From the NCBI RefSeq assembly GCF_900142195.1, contig NZ_FRAB01000045.1:1-52927 (forward strand): DNA of 52,927 nucleotides, written 5' to 3'. Positions 35,245-43,146 of this stretch are shown in pieces. Below the pieces are notes generated by a model. That model saw only the letters and a list, made by a program, of their open reading frames with translations, was not told where the DNA came from and searched no databases. The DNA is from Paraburkholderia terricola (GTDB lineage: Bacteria; Pseudomonadota; Gammaproteobacteria; Burkholderiales; Burkholderiaceae). The number at the start of each line of letters is the position of its first letter. The first letter of the stretch is position 1. Position numbers and translations under genes: made by a program.

Positions 35245-35562
35245 ATGACGCCCCGTCGCGAACCGTTTCGTCGTCGCCCAGGCGCAGACGCTTTTGAAAG
35301 GATGTATGGACAGATGCGGAGTTTTACTCTGGCCCAGATTGAGCGGGCCATTCACCACTGGCGCAAACACTACGGTCGCGCCCGCCTGTACCACGACAGT
35401 GTTGACGGCGCGCGCGAGGAGCGGTTGTTGTCGACGCTCTACGGACGTCTCATCGAAAAGCGTCTGGGAACGATTGACGTTGATCAGATCAGCCGTGCTG
35501 AGTTTGCCGCGCTGGGCTGTCTGTTCGACGGGCCTCCGGCTGACCCGGAGCGCCAGGCATAG
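35245..35562 (+). CDS. DUF3717-like small protein
   Basis: 105 aa. The core FTLAQIERAIHHWRKHYG followed by LLSTLYGRLIEKRL resembles the two-helix DUF3717 domain (an IERAIxxWR helix, then a second helix with Tyr and Ile/Leu repeats) common in Burkholderiales. It is soluble, has no signal peptide and is basic at its N-terminus. It follows tssA by about 250 bp on the same strand, before the DUF746-like gene. Function unknown. Confidence 0.6.
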   Translation: MTPRREPFRRRPGADAFERMYGQMRSFTLAQIERAIHHWRKHYGRARLYHDSVDGAREERLLSTLYGRLIEKRLGTIDVDQISRAEFAALGCLFDGPPADPERQA

Positions 35563-35649
35563 AATGAGGCCCGTGGAACTGCACCGCCTGATGCTCGCCC
35601 CTGCGGGCGGTATGGAGCCGCAGGTTTGCCTCGGATTGAGGTCGCCGGC

Positions 35650-36789
35650 ATGAAGCCAGTTAGCAATCAGGATAGCAAGGGCAGAAGCCGGGTGAGAGAC
35701 CGCGAACTGATCGCGTTTCTGGATCTGCGGATTGCCGCGCTCGTTTCTTCGGACCCGGAACCGCGGCCGCCGTGCGTACGTTGCGCCGGAACCTCCATCG
35801 TCATCGACGGATACCGTCCCAGACTCGGCGGCTATCGCCTGCCGGTATACCGCTGCAGCGCATGCGGAAAAAAATACACGCGCCTGCAGGGCACGCCGCT
35901 GGATGGCCGACTTCTCGGGCACATCGAAAGATTCGTTCCGTTGTTGCCGCAACCACTCAACTGTACCGAGGCCGGCCATCTGCTGGGGAAGTTACCCGTC
36001 CACGTCAGCGAACTGGTCAAGACATTTCGCGGCTGGCTTCTCGAGCTCGATCCGGCTGGCAAATGGGAAGCCCGCGTGCGACTCGGGGGACGTCGCGCCG
36101 AGGTACGGCCCACATCACTGGCCGTCGCGGAGACCGGTGCTGCCGAGGACCTCACGCTAACGCGGCGGCTGACGTCGGAGTACGACGACCTGTACGTAAA
36201 GGGAGGCCCGGCGCCACGATGTGCGTACTGCGACAGCCGGAACACGTACGAGATGGCGCCCCATCCGAGCCGCCGTTTGTCGGCATTCGAATGCCGGACC
36301 TGTCACCGGGTGTTCAACCGTCGCACCGGTACACCGTTTTCGAAGACGTACATGATAAGCGCCAGGCGGTTCCGGCCACTGATCCGGTATCTGTCGCTGC
36401 CGCTGCCATACGCACAGGTCGCGGACATCTTCGAGACCGACGAAACACACATCCGGATGTGGCGCGACAAGTTCGCCCGCTGGGCCGACCAGCTGGAACC
36501 GGATGGCAACCTGAGCGCGCGCGTGCAGCTTGGTACCACGCCGACGCGAGACACGCCGTGCCTTTTCTGCGGCCGTACGGGCACAGCCAGGCGCAACGGC
36601 CAGCGCGTATGGCACTGCATCGGCTGCGGGCGGCTCTTCTCCATGCGTCGGGCGCTCGTTGAACGCACTGGGCGCCTTGAGATTATCGGTGCCGAAGTAG
36701 AGGATCCAGACGATGGAATTGCCCCGGAACTGGATTTCGACGGGCCGGTGAATCGCGACGCGGCGTGCCCAGGACGGCGCGGCGGGTGA
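35650..36789 (+). CDS. DUF746-like protein with three zinc ribbons
   Basis: 379 aa. Three Cys4 ribbons are spaced along the chain: CVRC...CSAC, CAYC...CRTC and CLFC...CIGC, each followed by a helical segment. The second unit, FNRRTGTPFSKTYMISARRF then LPLPYAQVADIFETDETHIRMW, resembles the ribbon plus helix-turn-helix found in InsA-type DNA-binding proteins. I recognise this as the DUF746 type often present beside Burkholderiaceae T6SS genes. DNA binding is likely by analogy; a regulatory role is inferred. ATG 35650 is chosen; an upstream TTG is possible. No catalytic transposase domain follows, so it is not an IS gene. Confidence 0.7.
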   Translation: MKPVSNQDSKGRSRVRDRELIAFLDLRIAALVSSDPEPRPPCVRCAGTSIVIDGYRPRLGGYRLPVYRCSACGKKYTRLQGTPLDGRLLGHIERFVPLLPQPLNCTEAGHLLGKLPVHVSELVKTFRGWLLELDPAGKWEARVRLGGRRAEVRPTSLAVAETGAAEDLTLTRRLTSEYDDLYVKGGPAPRCAYCDSRNTYEMAPHPSRRLSAFECRTCHRVFNRRTGTPFSKTYMISARRFRPLIRYLSLPLPYAQVADIFETDETHIRMWRDKFARWADQLEPDGNLSARVQLGTTPTRDTPCLFCGRTGTARRNGQRVWHCIGCGRLFSMRRALVERTGRLEIIGAEVEDPDDGIAPELDFDGPVNRDAACPGRRGG

Positions 36790-36822
36790 CACCGGACACA
36801 CATGAGAGGGGCACGGAAAATC

Positions 36823-37038
36823 ATGAACGAGCGTGAATGCACGACCGGCATCGGCGATCTGAAGGGCGTGTTCCGCAGTCAGCCGGTCGCACAGGACGCA
36901 TACACGGCCCAAAGACGTGAGCCTCGATGGACAGTGCTCTCGGCCATGGCCGGTCTGATTGTCGCGATTCTGTTCTCGTGGGGATTCCTTCACGTCGTAC
37001 TCACGCTTATATTTACTTCCGCTCCAATCCACCACTGA
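36823..37038 (+). CDS. Small single-pass membrane protein
   Basis: 71 aa from ATG 36823 (an in-frame ATG at 36802 would add seven residues). The N-terminal 40 residues are hydrophilic; one membrane segment follows (VLSAMAGLIVAILFSWGFLH, extending to LTLIF). Its TGA overlaps the ATG of the next gene (TGATG), so the two are coupled. Unknown function; it belongs to the T6SS tail cassette. Confidence 0.55.
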   Translation: MNERECTTGIGDLKGVFRSQPVAQDAYTAQRREPRWTVLSAMAGLIVAILFSWGFLHVVLTLIFTSAPIHH

Positions 37039-37187
37039 TGCCGACGATGCAATTCCGAAAATTCGTGGTGGCCGCACTACTGGTTTGCGCTTTATCCGTG
37101 CTTGGCGGATGCGGCCTGTTCGGCTGCGGTGCATCGGCGACCAACAGCGCTGCGTTCGGCGGTTGCCACGCAGGCACGCGGTTCTAG
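37038..37187 (+). CDS. Tiny lipoprotein, 49 aa
   Basis: Starts at the ATG overlapping the previous gene's stop. The hydrophobic stretch VVAALLVCALSVLGGC contains an LGGC lipobox. The mature peptide is only about 25 residues and Cys/Gly-rich (CGLFGCGASATNSAAFGGCH). A lipid-anchored peptide with three further Cys could form disulfides in the periplasm. No family name is known to me. Confidence 0.6.
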   Translation: MPTMQFRKFVVAALLVCALSVLGGCGLFGCGASATNSAAFGGCHAGTRF

Positions 37188-37209
37188 ACTCACCAGGGAT
37201 TACGAACAC

Positions 37210-37475
37210 ATGAATATGTGGACGGGCTTCGCGGACGCCGATCTCGCGCTGTTGCTGGGGTCCAGGCGGCGCTGGACGAAAGTATCCAGGCTGCCGGCGC
37301 GGGGCGCGACTGGCGGCTGCCGGCTGAGTGCGTGCCGGCGATTGGACGGATGCTGTTGCGTTGCGACGAGGCGGTGGCGAACGTGCCGAAATACCGGTAC
37401 GTCGACGCATGGGAGAAGCTCAGCGTGAGCGCGGGCAGCACGATTGGCGTAATGACACAACGGGGTCGCAATTGA
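37210..37475 (+). pseudogene. Small protein gene with -1 frameshift
   Basis: The first frame from ATG 37210 reads MNMWTGFADADLALLLG. From the GGGG run at about 37257-37260 the plausible continuation is one base out: VQAALDESIQAAGAGRDWRL, AIGRMLLRCDEAVANVPKYR, DAWEKLSVSAG, ending 37475. One additional G in the run would join the frames into an 88-residue soluble protein. Alternatively the second frame could start at GTG 37218, which gives an odd Arg-rich N-terminus. The stop overlaps a TTG start of the next gene. Family unknown. Confidence 0.55.
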
Positions 37476-38578
37476 AGCAGAACAACGAAAATAGCTACAC
37501 ATGGGCATGCATGGTCTGCGGCACATCAAACGATGGTCGCCATTGCTCGCAATGTGAATGCCCGGCAGAAGTCGAGGGGCGCGAGCTTGCGCATCGACAG
37601 AAGGCGTTCCGACAGGGCATTGAATATAAGGCCGAACCGGTTGTCTCACCAGTCAATCAGTTGCCACTGCACGAGTTGCCGCGTTTCTGGCTACTGCGGT
37701 GGATCGTAAGGCACTGGCGTGGGTGGTACTCGCTTGGTGTCAGTTACTGGTTAAATGGTCTGCCGCGCATGGTATTGCTGATTGTGCTTATGGCACTCGT
37801 CCGTATGCGACCCGTGGTTGCGCATCGACTGGACGTCTGGCTGATCCTGCTGATTGAACTCGTGCTGCTGACGTATATATGGCTCGGGTTGGGAATATGG
37901 CGTTCGGCGCGCAGGCATATCGCTGATACGGGGCGGCGCTTCTGGGCTCGTTGCGCACAGGTCGTTGTTGTGCTCGGGGCATTTGCCGCGGCGTTCACCT
38001 TTTTAGCTAACGTCGGCACCGTGACCCAGGAGCTTGCGCTGTATCGTACGCTCGAAAACATGCCAAAGTTGTCAGTCACGACGGATGTCCAGGGCACCAG
38101 GCTATATGTCCGCGGCACCCTGGTACGCGGATCGGGCGACGCGATTGCCGCTGCCATTTCGGTGCACCCAATGCTTCGCGTTGTGCAGATCTCTGGTCCA
38201 GGCGGTCTTCTGGATGAAGCGCGCATTGCCGGCAATGCTGTAAAGGATCGCCAGCTTGCGACGTTTGTCGCGACCGAATGCGATAGCGCGTGCACGCTGA
38301 TCTTCATGTCGAGTTCTCGCCGTGTCCTGCACCGCTCTGGTTCACTGGGCTTTCACAGTCCGATCATGGCCCCTTTGACCGTCGCCAACCTGTTTGCGTA
38401 CGCTGCCCAGATGCGCACCGAATTGATCCAGTTGGGTGCCACACCGAACTTTGCTGCTCTGGCGTCGTCCGTTGATTCCCAGACGTTATGGCGTCCCGAT
38501 GCCGAAACTTTATTGGCTAATCACGTAGTCACGAACCTGACGGATGCCATGGATTGGAATGGCCTGTCAGCAAACTAG
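37472..38578 (+). CDS. Zinc-ribbon membrane protein with periplasmic ClpP-like domain
   Basis: 368 aa if started at TTG 37472, which overlaps the previous stop. An N-terminal ribbon (CMVC...CSQC) is followed by about three membrane helices (MVLLIVLMALVRM, LDVWLILLIELVLLTYIWLG, CAQVVVVLGAFAAAFTFLA). The remaining 180 residues resemble COG3904-type ClpP/crotonase-fold proteins: VQISGPGGLLDEARIAGNAV, FVATECDSACTLIFMSSSRR and GSLGFHSP. The motif around CDSAC holds the family's presumed catalytic Ser and GFHS the His. ATG 37511 would delete the first ribbon Cys, so the TTG start is preferred. Possibly a membrane-bound protease or quality-control factor; substrate unknown. Confidence 0.65.
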   Translation: MKQNNENSYTWACMVCGTSNDGRHCSQCECPAEVEGRELAHRQKAFRQGIEYKAEPVVSPVNQLPLHELPRFWLLRWIVRHWRGWYSLGVSYWLNGLPRMVLLIVLMALVRMRPVVAHRLDVWLILLIELVLLTYIWLGLGIWRSARRHIADTGRRFWARCAQVVVVLGAFAAAFTFLANVGTVTQELALYRTLENMPKLSVTTDVQGTRLYVRGTLVRGSGDAIAAAISVHPMLRVVQISGPGGLLDEARIAGNAVKDRQLATFVATECDSACTLIFMSSSRRVLHRSGSLGFHSPIMAPLTVANLFAYAAQMRTELIQLGATPNFAALASSVDSQTLWRPDAETLLANHVVTNLTDAMDWNGLSAN

Positions 38579-38711
38579 TCGCGAAACCGGAATTCGGGAA
38601 GATCAATACGCGACGACTTTAACGAGAAACACCCAGATCCAGTCAGCCGATCCGATCGGACATGTGGGTGAACATGGTGCAGTTCTTTTTTCAACCTCAA
38701 TCGATCACGCT

Positions 38712-39272
38712 ATGAAACGCCTTCTCCTCATCGGCCTCTGCCTGTCAACCACTTCCGCGTTTGCCGCCGGTCAGGTGTTACTGGAAACCCCAGTCACCTA
38801 CGCTCCGGACGCCAGCGTAGTTGACCAGATCAAGAACGAATGCCACATCGAAGACATGCTAACGCGCCATGTCAGCGACGCACTTCGCAGGATCAACAGA
38901 ACCGGCGACGGCACCATCGCATCGCAAACAGATGCAGGCGATCAGAAGATTCTGAGATTGCAGATCACCCACGTATTGGGTGTCGGCGGAGGCGCATGGA
39001 GCGGACCCAAGGCTACGACGGTAACTGCGGATCTGATTGAAGACGGCAAGCTCACCCGTCACACGAAGATTAACCGCTGGTCGGTCGGCGGCGTCTGGGG
39101 CGCGTTCAAGGGAAGCTGTTCGATTCTCGATCGTACGACCGTTGCAATTGCAAAGGATGTGAGCCGATGGGTGCGCGACCCATCGTATGAGATCAAGGAA
39201 GAAGCGCCGCCCAAAGAGGCGTCCGCGACGACGGCTGAAACCAATCCGGCGAGTTCCGCGAATGCCGAATAA
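38712..39272 (+). CDS. Secreted protein with GGxWSGPK/CSI motifs, unknown function
   Basis: 186 aa. The signal peptide MKRLLLIGLCLSTTSAFAAG has a clear AFA-A cleavage site. The mature part has a Cys pair (NEC...GSC), a conserved GVGGGAWSGPKATTVTADLI segment and VGGVWGAFKGSCSILDRTTV, a pattern I associate with a Burkholderiales periplasmic family without a named function. The C-terminal 25 residues are Glu/Ala-rich. Start taken at ATG 38712 because the longer open frame lacks a signal sequence. Separated from the upstream gene by 133 bp, so it may have its own promoter. Confidence 0.65.
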   Translation: MKRLLLIGLCLSTTSAFAAGQVLLETPVTYAPDASVVDQIKNECHIEDMLTRHVSDALRRINRTGDGTIASQTDAGDQKILRLQITHVLGVGGGAWSGPKATTVTADLIEDGKLTRHTKINRWSVGGVWGAFKGSCSILDRTTVAIAKDVSRWVRDPSYEIKEEAPPKEASATTAETNPASSANAE

Positions 39273-39723
39273 TCGGTCGTCCGTCAGTGGGCGCACACTG
39301 CGTCGAACGCAGACGCGAACTCGTGGAAGTCGGCGCTTGCCCGCACGAGAGGATGACCTGCTGAATCTGCGCGATTTCGAACAAGGTCTCGAACAGATGA
39401 AGTGCGTGGGGAGCCAGGATGTCGACATGCAGATCGCGCCGAGCGACGTAGCTGGCGAGAGCGACGTCATCGAGACTGGAAAACGCTCGAAGCCGAGGAA
39501 GATTGTGGCCGCGGTCGACAACTCCGGCACGCGCATTGGTCTCCGGATAAAACCGCGCCCGGGATAATGCAACCAGCATCCGAATCCGACAACAGACTCG
39601 AAGCCACAATTACAGGAACGCGTTGCCGACGTGTCTGCGACAGGCAAGGATCGGCAGAACCTGTCCGGGGACGTGAAGGTGCAGAAGTTGACAGCGGGAA
39701 ACGTAATCGATGGCGAAGGGGCG
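39273..39723. other. Gene-poor degenerate stretch
   Basis: 451 bp with several overlapping open frames on both strands, none with a credible start, ribosome-binding site or recognisable family. One minus-strand stretch (LHVDILAPHALHLFETLFEI) looks moderately protein-like and may be the relic of a gene, but I cannot name it. This is where the T6SS tail ends and the plasmid-like DNA begins. Confidence 0.4.
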
Positions 39724-40026
39724 ATGAAAAAAGCAACAGCTTCGGCACCAGCGGCAAACCGCCGTGCGGGCAGTGATCGCGTTGGCGGACCCTGCGTTGG
39801 GCCAGAGCAGACCGCCGACAGACCGCTCGGCACGCTGCAACGACGGGCTGAGGAGTTAGGCTGGCGATGCCTGACCGACGTGCCATCCCATGCGCGCGCC
39901 GAAGCCTTCCGGTGTCCCGTTGCCACCATCCGCAGGACGAGGTGTGCAGGTCAGAAACAGAGCTCTGCGAGAAGCGGGAACAGTTTTTCAGGTCAACATA
40001 AATTAGCTATCCGAAATTTGTCATAA
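39724..40026 (+). pseudogene. Possible remnant of a zinc-ribbon protein
   Basis: An open frame of 100 codons from ATG 39724. Its middle, RRAEELGWRCLTDVPSHARA followed by FRCP, resembles the ExxGWxCL...F-C-P start of small DNA-element-associated zinc-ribbon proteins. After FRCP the expected HxF and second Cys pair are missing and the sequence becomes Arg-rich, so the gene is probably frameshifted or cut. Weak evidence; could be chance. Confidence 0.25.
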
Positions 40027-40071
40027 AAAGAATTATGCAGAATCCCAAAATGGCATAACTGTGACGACTTC

Positions 40072-40320
40072 TCAGCTCCTTAACTCCGCTCGAGACGGCG
40101 AGCTATTCCGGTGGCCACGAATACAGTTCGCCATATTCTCGTTGATCTGATCGATCACATTACCGGAATACGCAACGGAATTTCCGTCGATGGGAGGGCG
40201 CTTGTTGGCAAGCGAAAGGTTACTGAGGTCGCGACCATGGTCATCTAGTAGAAGTGCGTTGCACATGACGCCCAAAACCGGCGATAGCCTATCCTGCAAT
40301 ACCGTGTTTTCAGTGCGCAT
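40072..40320 (-). CDS. Hypothetical protein, 82 aa
   Basis: An isolated open frame (MRTENTVLQDRLSPVLGVMC, then LLLDDHGRDLSNLSLANKRP) in a low-GC stretch, with balanced composition unlike the Arg-rich shadow frames elsewhere. No family, signal or membrane segment. The start is close to the TGCGT array on its upstream side. Expression uncertain. Confidence 0.3.
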   Translation of the reverse strand: MRTENTVLQDRLSPVLGVMCNALLLDDHGRDLSNLSLANKRPPIDGNSVAYSGNVIDQINENMANCIRGHRNSSPSRAELRS

Positions 40321-40331
40321 TTTGTCGCCCC

Positions 40332-40971
40332 GCGTAAACGTTCTGCGTTAAGATTCCCGTCGCCGCGTAAACGTCCGTTCAGGCCCTGCACCATCATGTG
40401 CGAATGGGTGAGCAAAGGCGTTGCGCAGAGGTCTTCCTTCTGGAGTAAACGGCATGCGCATGCCTGTGCGTTAAAGGATGCGTAACCCGTGCGTGATGCT
40501 TTCGCGTTCAGGTGTCAATCGCGTGCGTAAAGCGTTCGTGCCGTTGTGTGCATGTCTTTCGAATGAGCACGCGTGTAACGTGTTCAGGGTCGGCACGGCT
40601 GCGTGCGTATCAGCTTCGCTGACGGTGTCGAAGGCTGTGCGCGTGACTGACGCATTGATGTTCGATTCGCTACGCTTGTGCGCGTCCTGAGTTCCCCTTG
40701 TTCGATGTGCATACGCTGCATACTGCTGGTCGACGTCCGTGCGTCACCGGGGACGATGCCGGTCGAACAGCATGCGTGTCAGGAGTAAGCCGGGATGCGT
40801 AACGAAGGATGTGTCGCACGCGTACGACAGACGCGAAAAAGTGCGTTGTTCTCACGGGTTCCCGTCGCTTCCCAGGTGTTCCCATGTGCGCTTGCCATGC
40901 GGAAAAGGGTGGTTGACGCGTGTGCCCGCTGTGCGCAGGATGGTGTGGAGGTGGTGCGAACGGTGATGCGT
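40332..40971 (+). repeat. Directional TGCGT motif array upstream of the stb-like operon
   Basis: TGCGT occurs 12 times on the plus strand at 40344, 40467, 40479, 40490, 40524, 40600, 40604, 40740, 40773, 40796, 40842 and 40967; the reverse complement ACGCA is far rarer (one seen). Several copies extend to TGCGTAA, and GCGTAAACGT occurs twice, 33 bp apart (40332, 40365). Copies at 40467, 40479 and 40490 are one helical turn apart. The 670-bp region around them (40321-40996) has no credible gene on this strand. The arrangement resembles iterons or the stbDR sites bound by StbA upstream of stb operons. Confidence 0.6.
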
Positions 40972-40996
40972 AATGGTGTGCGCAGGAGGGTGATTC

Positions 40997-41449
40997 ATGC
41001 CTGTCGCGAGGGTCTATACAAAATCGCAATGGGAGGCGTTCGCCCGCGCGCTCGATGCGCTACCTGAGAAGCCCGAGGCTGAACATGGCGTCACGGTGCG
41101 CGATGCGATGAAAGACATGCGCGCACGCGTACGCGCGGCGCAGGCGAAGGGCTACACACTGGAGCAGATCGCGGAGCAGGCGAAACCGCACGGCATCGAC
41201 ATCACGGCGGGAACGATCCGATACGCGCTGCGCACAGCCGGGAGGGGCAGCGGTGCCGGGAATGGCGCAGGCCCTTCACCGGGCGCGCGCGCGGCAGGGC
41301 AGGCAGGCGTCGCAGCGGTGCGTCAGCGCGATGCGCCGCCGCCCAGGAATCGGGTCCGCAAGGCCGGGGGAAAGACCGTAACCAGACAACCCACGCCGGT
41401 GCAGGGCACGCTCGGATTTGCAATCCGGCCCGACACCGACGATCTGTAG
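40997..41449 (+). CDS. StbA/TraD-like DNA-binding protein of plasmid type
   Basis: 150 aa, basic. The N-terminal 75 residues form a compact helical domain (MPVARVYTKSQWEAFARALD, MKDMRARVRAAQAKGYTLEQ, then IAEQAKPHGIDITAGTIRYA), which reads as a helix-turn-helix. The rest is Gly/Ala/Arg-rich and probably disordered. A perfect ribosome-binding site (AGGAGG) precedes the ATG. As first gene of a three-gene operon with a ParA-like ATPase, behind an array of direct repeats, it matches the StbA position in R388-type stb operons. The assignment rests on layout and the HTH rather than on strong sequence identity that I can verify. Confidence 0.55.
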   Translation: MPVARVYTKSQWEAFARALDALPEKPEAEHGVTVRDAMKDMRARVRAAQAKGYTLEQIAEQAKPHGIDITAGTIRYALRTAGRGSGAGNGAGPSPGARAAGQAGVAAVRQRDAPPPRNRVRKAGGKTVTRQPTPVQGTLGFAIRPDTDDL

Positions 41450-41458
41450 GGAGCCGCC

Positions 41459-42163
41459 ATGAACACGACAGTCGACATGACAGTCAATCCCATCTATCTC
41501 GTCGGCGGAGGCAAGGGCGGTGTCGGCAAGAGCGTGGTTGCGCTTGCGCTCGTGGATCACTTGCAACGCCGGGGCGTGAACACGGTTCTGGTGGAAAACG
41601 ATACATCGAACCCGGACGTGATGCGCGCGGTGCACGATGAAATCGATTGCGCATCATTCGATCTGGACACGGCGGGCGGCTGGATCGACATGGTGAACTA
41701 CTGCGACGCGCATCGCGATGCGGTCGTGGTGGTCAGCACGGCGGCACGCAATCAGGACGGCGTCACGCGATACGGCGCGACACTGGGCAGTACGCTTGAT
41801 GAACTCGGACGGCGGCTCGTCGTGTTCTGGGTCATCAACCGGCAGCGCGACAGTCTTGAACTGCTGCGGCAGTTCAGCGATACGTTCCCCGATGCGACCG
41901 TGCATGTCGTGCGCAATGGCCTGTACGGTACGGCTGAACGCTTCGTGCTGTATCACGATTCGAAGCTGCGCAAGACTACCGAGGCGAAGGGCCGCTCGCT
42001 GGATTTTCCGGAACTGGCCGACCGCGTTGCGGATGACCTGCGCAGCCAGCGGCTGTCGGTACGCAAGGCGGTTGAGACGCTGCCCATCGGGCAGCGCGCG
42101 GAACTGCTGCGCTGGCGGGCTTGCTATGACGCGATGTTCGCGCAGGTGACAGGCGATGCGTGA
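41459..42163 (+). CDS. ParA/StbB-like P-loop ATPase
   Basis: 234 aa. Deviant Walker A KGGVGKS at residues 19-25 (preceded by YLVGGG), switch-like NDTSNPD and the segment CDAHRDAVVVVSTAARNQDG. This is the MinD/ParA fold; the divergent downstream part (SLELLRQFSDTFPDATVHVV) is typical of StbB/TraL-like proteins encoded by conjugative plasmids rather than of chromosomal ParA. It may position plasmid DNA or the transfer apparatus. Starts 9 bp after the upstream gene behind AGGGAG, and its 3' end overlaps the next gene by 8 bp. Confidence 0.75.
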   Translation: MNTTVDMTVNPIYLVGGGKGGVGKSVVALALVDHLQRRGVNTVLVENDTSNPDVMRAVHDEIDCASFDLDTAGGWIDMVNYCDAHRDAVVVVSTAARNQDGVTRYGATLGSTLDELGRRLVVFWVINRQRDSLELLRQFSDTFPDATVHVVRNGLYGTAERFVLYHDSKLRKTTEAKGRSLDFPELADRVADDLRSQRLSVRKAVETLPIGQRAELLRWRACYDAMFAQVTGDA

Positions 42164-42878
42164 GCGGCGTACGCGGGGCGCCCGCCCGCCTGATCCGCTC
42201 GCGCGGCTGTTTCTCGAAGTGAGCGGCGAGTTGCCGGACGACGCAAGCCTGCTGCGCATGCGCCGCGTGTCGGCGGCGCTGAACCTGCGTGACAACGATG
42301 CACTGTGGTCAGTGCTGGCGGCGCTCGAATACTACGTGCGTCTGTACGAGGCGATGCCGGAGCGCATCCGGCAGGCGGGCACGGGCGGCGTCGATGCGGC
42401 GCACGCCGAAGCGCAGGCGGCGACGCAGGCGCTGATGGTGCAGCATCGCGACGCGCTTGCACGCTGCAAGGAAACGATCACACTGGCGGAGAAGATGACC
42501 GCCGAGCACGAGGTGCGCTACCGGGCAGCGCTTGCTGCGCTGAACGATGAGGCGCTCGCTACGCTCACCCAGCGGGCGGCGAACCGGATTGGGCGTGCTG
42601 CCGGAAACCGGCTCGTCGCGGCGACGGCGGTCGCGGCACGTGAACAGCGGCAACGGCTCGATGCGGCGCTTGTGTCATTCGAGCGGGTCGCTGTGCGGCG
42701 GTTCGCGAGGGCGTGCTACGGGCTGGTGGCTGGCGGACTGGTGGTGATGCTGCTGGCGGCTCTCGCCGGCGGCGTGGCAGGGTGGTGGGCAGGGGACCAC
42801 TGGGTGCGGGCAGACGGCCTGCTGTCTGCCCGGACAGGCTACGTCGCGCCGGGATCACCTTCCGTCAAGCCGCAATGA
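42156..42878 (+). CDS. StbC-like protein with C-terminal membrane anchor
   Basis: 240 aa. The N-terminal part resembles plasmid StbC/TraM-like proteins (ARLFLEVSGELPDDASLLRM, NDALWSVLAALEYYVRLYEA). A long Ala-rich helical region follows (AEAQAATQALMVQHRDALAR), then one hydrophobic segment (ACYGLVAGGLVVMLLAALAG) near the C-terminus. The topology suggests a cytoplasmic coiled coil tethered to the inner membrane. The ATG lies inside the end of the ATPase gene, so the two are translationally coupled. Function inferred from operon context. Confidence 0.55.
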   Translation: MRERRTRGARPPDPLARLFLEVSGELPDDASLLRMRRVSAALNLRDNDALWSVLAALEYYVRLYEAMPERIRQAGTGGVDAAHAEAQAATQALMVQHRDALARCKETITLAEKMTAEHEVRYRAALAALNDEALATLTQRAANRIGRAAGNRLVAATAVAAREQRQRLDAALVSFERVAVRRFARACYGLVAGGLVVMLLAALAGGVAGWWAGDHWVRADGLLSARTGYVAPGSPSVKPQ

Positions 42879-42902
42879 ATCACGAAGCGCGTCAGTCAGG
42901 GT

Positions 42903-43022
42903 TTGCCGTGCGCGAAGCCCCACTGGCGGCACATCCTGCTGCCGATTTTCCTGGCCGGCTGCTTCTGCATGACGCTGGCGACGGCGTCGGACAGGGTCAG
43001 TCCAAAGGTCAGGCTGTTGTGA
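42903..43022 (+). CDS. Possible 39-aa lipoprotein-like peptide (TTG start)
   Basis: A TTG preceded by CAGGG opens a short frame with a signal-like stretch: MPCAKPHWRHILLPIFLAGC then FCMTLATASDRVSPKVRLL. The LAGC is a good lipobox. Small lipoproteins of this size occur in plasmid transfer regions. The evidence is only the signal pattern and position after the stb-like operon, so it may be spurious. Confidence 0.3.
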   Translation: MPCAKPHWRHILLPIFLAGCFCMTLATASDRVSPKVRLL

Positions 43023-43146
43023 ACTTCGTCGGTAAGGCGGCGAGCGTGCGGCGACCGTGACGACTGTCGGAAAAAGCCCGGACGGTCTGCGTTTCGGCAC
43101 CTGTCGTATTGGAGACCACCCGAATGGCGAGCGGCTGGGGTCGTGT

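Noticed and set aside
37218..37475. Intact 85-aa protein starting at GTG 37218
   Set aside because: The first 14 residues (MDGLRGRRSRAVAG) are atypical, whereas joining the ATG 37210 frame at the G-run gives a smooth protein; treated as a frameshifted gene.
39187..39609. Open frames on both strands behind the secreted-protein gene
   Set aside because: Neither has a credible start or a family resemblance; one overlaps the end of the gene at 38712. Described only as a degenerate stretch.
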